Part shown: positions 6,744 to 9,583 of the stretch, piece by piece
How the letters are laid out: every line of letters begins with the position of its first letter
Numbering within the stretch: the stretch's first letter is position 1
Source: a bacterium
GTDB lineage: Archaea > Thermoplasmatota > Thermoplasmata > Lutacidiplasmatales > UBA184
DNA length: 9,583 nucleotides
Reading direction: 5' to 3'
NCBI GenBank assembly: GCA_021832495.1
Contig: JAKBKR010000055.1
Coordinates: 1-9,583, forward strand
Program-made: the position numbers and the translations under genes
The notes under the pieces: generated by a model
Seen by the model: the letters and a program-made list of their open reading frames with translations, nothing else
Database searches by the model: none
What the model was told of the DNA's origin: nothing

Positions 6744-6797
6744 AGGACGACCCCTGCCTTTCCGATGGAGCTTCCGCCGAGACGCGGGGGTCGTCCT
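6744..6797. repeat. 11-bp perfect inverted repeat in the acyl-CoA dehydrogenase-xerA spacer
   Basis: AGGACGACCCC (6744-6754) and GGGGTCGTCCT (6787-6797) are exact inverted copies separated by 32 nt, with one further T-G wobble inside (6755/6786). A 10-bp palindrome GGGGCGCCCC (6732-6741) lies just upstream and a GTGTG/CACAC pair (6806-6810, 6818-6822) just downstream. This is the central part of the roughly 220-bp spacer between two divergent genes. No coding or RNA family was recognised in it. Confidence 0.5.
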
Positions 6798-6848
6798 CGG
6801 CCACCGTGTGCTGGTTTCACACTCCCTGTCTTCCACTGGAGCGATGGC

Positions 6849-6855
6849 TTTAATT
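6849..6855 (+). promoter_or_regulatory. TATA box of xerA
   Basis: TTTAATT lies 26-32 nt before the ATG at 6881, which predicts a leaderless or nearly leaderless mRNA. This promoter supports the ATG at 6881 over the GTG/TTG codons further upstream in the same frame, because the upstream part of that frame would fall inside the promoter. Confidence 0.55.
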
Positions 6856-6857
6856 GG

Positions 6858-6881
6858 TTTGTCTGCCAATTGTCAGACAAA
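6858..6881. promoter_or_regulatory. Near-perfect 24-bp palindrome over the xerA start site (putative operator or recombination site)
   Basis: The half-sites TTTGTCTG (6858-6865) and CAGACAAA (6874-6881) are exact inverted copies around a CAATTG core; only one of twelve symmetric pairs (6866/6873) fails. Two more inverted pairs share these bases: AATTGG/CCAATT (6852-6857, 6866-6871) and GTCTGCCA/TGGCAGAC (6861-6868, 6882-6889). The palindrome begins three bases after the TATA box and ends on the A of the start codon, so a bound protein would cover the transcription start. The role is inferred: autorepression by XerA or another regulator, or a Xer target. Confidence 0.5.
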
Positions 6882-7720
6882 TGGCAGACGCTCTCGCCCC
6901 AGAAACGGTCCTCCACGACCTCCGCGTTCGGATGGAAGGTGAGGAGAAGAGCCCGTGGACCGTGAAGCAGTATCTCTCCCTGGTCCGGGAATTCCTCGTG
7001 CATGTGAACAAGGCTCCGTCCGAGGTCACCGCCTTGGACGTGCAACGCTACCGCGAGTACCTGGTCCTTGAACGACGGTACGCCAAGGCTTCGGTGTACC
7101 TGGCCCTCCGGGCGATCGGGTACTTCCTGCGGGCGAACGGCTCCCATGTCTCGGATGCGGTGGAAGTCCCTCGGCGGTCACAGCGGCTCCCGAGCTTCCT
7201 CAACGAGGAGGAGACCCACCGGCTCCTTGCGACCACCGACGGGGACCCCCGGGCGGCCGCGATCCTAAGGCTGTTGTGCTACGGCGGGTTCCGGGTCGGT
7301 GAGCTTTGCAAGCTGGAACTGAGCGACGTGGACCTCGAGAGCTCACTCATCCGGGTACGCCGGGGGAAGGGAGACAAGGACAGGGTGGTCGTCATCGACG
7401 AGTCCGCCGTGGAAGCGCTCCGCGGTTGGCTCGAGAAGGCCCGGGCGGAGGGCCAAGAGGGCCCGAGCCTCTTTGGCGTCGTGCCTCGGACGGTGGAGCG
7501 GATGGTAAAGGACCACGCCCGCTCGGCCGGGCTCCAAAAACATGTGACCCCGCATACCCTCCGTCACACGCTCGCCACCACATTGCTCCGACATGGGCTC
7601 GACATCCGCTTCATCCAAAAGCAGTTGGGACATGCGAGCGTGGCCACGACCGAACTCTACACCCATGTGGACACGGAAGCACTGCAAGCCGCGTATCGGG
7701 CTGCGAAGCCGAAGTACTGA
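6881..7720 (+). CDS. xerA: XerA-like site-specific tyrosine recombinase
   Basis: 279 aa, typical for archaeal XerA/XerC/D-type recombinases. Residues about 6-95 form the N-terminal SAM-like DNA-clamping domain (SPWTVKQYLSLVREFLVHV). Residues about 105-275 form the catalytic domain with a complete active site: R138 (GGFRVGEL), K163 (RRGKGDKDR), H225-x-x-R228 (PHTLRHTLAT), H251 (LGHASVATT) and nucleophile Y260 (ELYTHVD). Known: XerA resolves chromosome dimers at dif, while related integrases move plasmids or islands. No mobile-element neighbours are visible, so a housekeeping XerA role is the best guess. The start was chosen at the ATG after the palindrome because the TATA box lies about 26-32 nt upstream; an extra nine residues from 6854 would overlap the promoter. 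It converges on the TFB gene, with 45 nt between stops. Confidence 0.88.
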   Translation: MADALAPETVLHDLRVRMEGEEKSPWTVKQYLSLVREFLVHVNKAPSEVTALDVQRYREYLVLERRYAKASVYLALRAIGYFLRANGSHVSDAVEVPRRSQRLPSFLNEEETHRLLATTDGDPRAAAILRLLCYGGFRVGELCKLELSDVDLESSLIRVRRGKGDKDRVVVIDESAVEALRGWLEKARAEGQEGPSLFGVVPRTVERMVKDHARSAGLQKHVTPHTLRHTLATTLLRHGLDIRFIQKQLGHASVATTELYTHVDTEALQAAYRAAKPKY

Positions 7721-7725
7721 GCTCC

Positions 7726-7742
7726 GCCCACCCCTATTGGGC
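7726..7742. terminator. Small hairpin between the convergent xerA and TFB genes
   Basis: GCCCA (7726-7730) and TGGGC (7738-7742) are exact inverted copies with a 7-nt loop, starting 6 nt after the xerA stop. The stem is only 5 bp and has no T-run, so this is a weak candidate for 3'-end structure. Confidence 0.2.
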
Positions 7743-7765
7743 ACCACCGGGATGCAATGGCGCTT

Positions 7766-8680
7766 TCAGCCCTGCGACCGGGTCGGTCGGCCCATCAACC
7801 GCTCCATGACCTTGGTGGTCGTCCGGAGGGTCATCTCGGTGATCGAGCTCACGCGGGCCATCTGGACCCGGGAAACCTTCTCCCCGTGCTGTTCAGAGGC
7901 AATGTAGATGAGGGCCGCAACGATGCCATGGGGGGAAAGTCCAGAGGCTTCGGGATGCTCGGCGGCCCGGTCCAGCATCTCCTCGACCGTGCCCCGCACG
8001 GCGGGTGAGAGGGCCAATTCTTCTGCGTAGCGTTGGAAATAGGTCCTGAGATTGGCGGGTGGTACCGGCTTCTCAAGCCCCCGGTTGAGGGCTTTGAACG
8101 CGCGCCCTACCTCCCAACGCTTGATCCCGGCCGCCGCGGCGATCTCGGAAAGGGCGTGGGGATTATCGTACTTCCGGCAAGCTGCATAGACGCACGCCCC
8201 GGTGATGGCGGGCAAACTGCGACCCCGAAGGACGCCCCGGATCATGGACTCCCGGAAGATGGTCTGGGCCTCTTCACGGAGGATAGGGGGAAGATCGAGC
8301 TGGGCTACGATGCGGGCGATGGCGTCTCGTGCTTCCGGGTTCTCTTGGGGACAGAGCTTGCCCCGGTGGATCTCCCGTTTCATGAGCCAACCCAGATGAC
8401 CGTAGCGGTCCCGGGCGCCCTGGGAGAGCCGGCGGCCCTGGGCGTCACGGAGCCCGTTCATCGAACTCCCGAGGGCCTTCTGGAACGGTTGTGGCTTCAC
8501 TGCAGGGCCCACGCCCCTACCCCCCTGTTCTTGGGCGTCCCTTTCGTTCTGGGGGAGGGTGTTGACAAAGTCAGGCTCGGACAACACGAGCCCGCACTCA
8601 GCACAGGCCAACTCCAGCAATTGGAGGTCCTTCTCGATCCTCGAGGAACCGCAGTGAGGACACTTGCGGCCGTTCTCCAT
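7766..8680 (-). CDS. tfb: Transcription initiation factor B (TFB/TFIIB homologue), divergent paralogue
   Basis: 304 aa, normal TFB length. Seen: an N-terminal zinc ribbon C7-x2-C10 ... C26-x2-C29 (CPHCG ... CAECGLVL), then two cyclin-like repeats at about 105-200 (with SLPAITGACVYAACR) and 205-297 (with SPHGIVAALIYIAS). A helix-turn-helix at about 272-292 (VQMARVSSITEMTLRTTTK) corresponds to the B-recognition-element reader. Known: TFB binds TBP-TATA and recruits RNA polymerase; the ribbon contacts the polymerase dock and the linker (B-reader/B-linker) helps DNA opening. The linker here (about 35-75) lacks the usual GPEWR-type B-reader sequence, so it may be a specialised TFB among several in this genome. 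A TATA box about 24-30 nt upstream of the ATG and no Shine-Dalgarno suggest a leaderless mRNA. Confidence 0.92.
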   Translation of the reverse strand: MENGRKCPHCGSSRIEKDLQLLELACAECGLVLSEPDFVNTLPQNERDAQEQGGRGVGPAVKPQPFQKALGSSMNGLRDAQGRRLSQGARDRYGHLGWLMKREIHRGKLCPQENPEARDAIARIVAQLDLPPILREEAQTIFRESMIRGVLRGRSLPAITGACVYAACRKYDNPHALSEIAAAAGIKRWEVGRAFKALNRGLEKPVPPANLRTYFQRYAEELALSPAVRGTVEEMLDRAAEHPEASGLSPHGIVAALIYIASEQHGEKVSRVQMARVSSITEMTLRTTTKVMERLMGRPTRSQG

Positions 8681-8681
8681 G

Positions 8682-8689
8682 CTTATAAG
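8682..8689. promoter_or_regulatory. Palindromic TATA-like octamer beside the TFB start codon
   Basis: CTTATAAG is a perfect 8-bp palindrome two bases upstream of the TFB ATG. It is too close to serve as the TFB TATA box. It could be an autoregulatory TBP/TFB site over the start site, or a TATA box for a plus-strand transcript starting near 8712. This is inference from position only. Confidence 0.3.
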
Positions 8690-8703
8690 AGAGGGGGGGA
8701 GGT

Positions 8704-8710
8704 GGATAAA
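8704..8710 (-). promoter_or_regulatory. TATA box of the TFB gene
   Basis: TTTATCC on the minus strand lies 24-30 nt upstream of the ATG at 8680. The predicted start site is at the start codon, and no Shine-Dalgarno site is present between them, consistent with a leaderless mRNA. Confidence 0.6.
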
Positions 8711-8942
8711 CCTTGCGCGCGGTCACCCTCCCAAGCCCGAAGGGGATCATCGGGGCCGTCGGCCCGGTCGGGTCGAGCTTTTCGGGCCTGGTTCTCCAAT
8801 TTCGAATCCTCCGCAAGGTGCGTGCAGCGCCTTCCCCTATCATCATCTACCCCTCGGGGGAGGGTCTTCGACCCGGAGGAGTCCCGTCCCAGGGAGCGTT
8901 GTACTTTGCGCACCATCCCGACCTTTCTTTCGAGTGCAAGGG
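8711..8942. other. Divergent intergenic spacer without an assigned gene
   Basis: The gap between the TFB and unknown-protein start codons is 301 bp and carries their two promoters. Between these promoters only short inverted repeats are seen: GGGCC-GTC-GGCCC (8753-8765) and GGGTC-TTC-GACCC (8862-8874). No tRNA, known small RNA or riboswitch could be folded by eye. One plus-strand frame is open from a TTG at 8713 to 9009, but it runs into the next gene and shows no recognisable family. Confidence 0.4.
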
Positions 8943-8949
8943 TTTATAC
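8943..8949 (+). promoter_or_regulatory. TATA box of the small unknown gene and trmY
   Basis: TTTATAC lies 33-39 nt before the ATG at 8982. A start site about 25 nt downstream would fall near 8970 and give a leader of about 10 nt containing the purine-rich GAGGAG directly before the ATG. Confidence 0.6.
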
Positions 8950-8981
8950 GCTAGGGCGTTCATGATTATGCCGAAGAGGAG

Positions 8982-9437
8982 ATGGCTCAACATCTTCAGA
9001 CGACCATAGACACCGCCTCCCTCTCGATGGCGCTTCGGCGCAGTGTCGGACGTGAGAGCATGAGGATAGAGGACGCTGAGGCCATTGCCTCGCATATCCT
9101 CAACTTCTTCGGGTTCAACGAGCGCATCATCGACAACATCCTAGAGCCGGACGACCGGGACGTATTCTACATGCTCGAGGATTGCGGCCTGCTCGAGACC
9201 GAACGCGACGAGACAACGCTCTATGATGGCCGCGAATGGCGCATTCACTATTGGTCGATGCGGAAAGACCGGGTAATGCGCCTGGCGTCCGAGGAAGCCC
9301 GGGAAATGGAGATCGAACGGGCCCGGGAAGACCAGAGCGAGCCGGGAACGTACATCACGGCCCAGTCCATCTATCACGAACTCGGGGACGAGGTGTGGGC
9401 CCAGCGTCAACCGCAACAGGAAGAACAGGAGCATTGA
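8982..9437 (+). CDS. Conserved small archaeal protein of unknown function (possibly DUF6015-like)
   Basis: 151 aa, no signal peptide or membrane segment. Seen: an N-terminal helical part (about 10-55, SMALRRSVGRESMRIEDAEA then HILNFFGFNERIIDNI), a segment with winged-helix-like character (about 60-92: DRDVFYMLEDCGLLETE followed by TTLYDGREWRIHYW), and a charged, glutamate-rich helical tail to the C-terminus. From memory it resembles conserved hypothetical proteins of Thermoplasmata, perhaps DUF6015; this was not checked. The helix followed by 'LEDCGLLETE...YDGREWRIHYW' resembles the last helix and wing of a winged-helix DNA/RNA-binding fold, which is inference. The start follows GAGGAG and a TATA box. 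Its stop overlaps the TTG start of trmY (TTGA), so the two proteins are translationally coupled and may work on the same process. Confidence 0.75.
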   Translation: MAQHLQTTIDTASLSMALRRSVGRESMRIEDAEAIASHILNFFGFNERIIDNILEPDDRDVFYMLEDCGLLETERDETTLYDGREWRIHYWSMRKDRVMRLASEEAREMEIERAREDQSEPGTYITAQSIYHELGDEVWAQRQPQQEEQEH

Positions 9438-9583
9438 GGCGCCGCTTCCTCATCGTTGTCCACCGGGTTCCCGTTAGTGCGGAGTTCACCCTCAACGACC
9501 TGGCGGGGTCGGGGGGGCGCATGGATGCGATAGCGAACTCTGTCACGGCGGCCTTCCTCTATTCGAACCACATGCGTCGGGAT
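9434..9583 (+). CDS. trmY: tRNA (pseudouridine(54)-N(1))-methyltransferase TrmY, N-terminal part
   Basis: 50 codons from a TTG at 9434, cut by the window end. The translated segment RRRFLIVVHRVPVS, then FTLNDLAGSGGRMDAI, then VTAAFLYSNHMRRD, aligns well with the N-terminus of archaeal TrmY. M. jannaschii TrmY, recalled from memory, has DLPGSCGRLD and AFFLSHDIRRD at the same places. TrmY is a SPOUT-class SAM enzyme that makes N1-methylpseudouridine at tRNA position 54 in the T-loop. The TTG start overlaps the upstream TGA by two bases (TTGA), and an AGGAG lies 2 nt before it (9427-9431). It is short of catalytic SPOUT residues only because the window ends; no defect is visible. Confidence 0.88.
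   Translation, partial: MRRRFLIVVHRVPVSAEFTLNDLAGSGGRMDAIANSVTAAFLYSNHMRRD

Noticed and set aside
6858..6881. The palindrome as a confirmed dif site
   Set aside because: Arm length and core look Xer-like, but dif cannot be claimed without a replication-terminus position or comparison with known archaeal dif sites; an operator is at least as likely.
6881..7720. xerA as the integrase of a genomic island integrated at tRNA-Ser
   Set aside because: The tRNA is 2.7 kb away with housekeeping genes between, no repeated tRNA 3' end was seen near xerA, and no phage or plasmid genes are present.
8780..8816. TTCGAAT resembling a tRNA T-loop in the TFB upstream spacer
   Set aside because: The flanking bases cannot form a T-stem and no acceptor stem or anticodon arm could be found on either strand.
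8713..9009. Open frame of 98 codons on the plus strand in the spacer, TTG start
   Set aside because: It overlaps the promoter and first codons of the unknown-protein gene in another frame and has no recognisable motif. Open frames by chance are common in GC-rich DNA. Kept only as a low-interest possibility.

Overview
The window reads as ordinary chromosome of a GC-rich archaeon, most likely a member of the Thermoplasmatota. Domain-level evidence in the sequence: a transcription factor B (TFB) gene, an archaeal-type 4-phosphopantoate--beta-alanine ligase (the archaeal CoA route), an archaeal XerA-like recombinase, the start of the archaeal tRNA methylase TrmY, and TATA boxes 25-30 nt upstream of start codons or Shine-Dalgarno sites, several of which imply leaderless mRNAs. 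Where Shine-Dalgarno sites occur they are often GGTGA-type. The narrower assignment rests mainly on a small unknown protein (8982-9437) resembling conserved hypothetical proteins of Thermoplasmata, from memory only. An isovaleryl-CoA-type dehydrogenase suggests an organism that can oxidise acyl-CoAs, for example from branched-chain amino acids.

Layout, left to right: the 3' part of a membrane-anchored PH-domain-like protein (+) converges, with overlapping stop codons, on an M20-family metallopeptidase (-). A zinc alcohol/polyol dehydrogenase (+) diverges from the peptidase. Next is a CDGSH iron-sulfur protein (+) whose 3' end overlaps tail-to-tail with a GT4 glycosyltransferase (-). A tRNA-Ser(GGA) and a GAF-type free methionine-(R)-sulfoxide reductase homologue follow on the + strand. 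These converge on a minus-strand pair, isovaleryl-CoA-like acyl-CoA dehydrogenase followed after 4 nt by phosphopantothenate synthetase. An intergenic stretch of about 220 bp rich in inverted repeats leads to xerA (+), which converges on a divergent TFB (-). A 301-bp divergent spacer leads to the small unknown protein and trmY (+), which overlap and leave the window.

The genes are mostly single-gene or two-gene units. Clear functional links are few: acyl-CoA oxidation with CoA synthesis in one transcript, and the unknown small protein with tRNA T-loop modification. There is no CRISPR array, insertion sequence, toxin-antitoxin pair or recognisable defence system. The most notable structural signal is a nested set of inverted repeats, including a near-perfect 24-bp palindrome, between the TATA box and start codon of xerA. 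The TFB lacks the usual B-reader sequence, and the sulfoxide reductase homologue lacks one of the family's cysteines.
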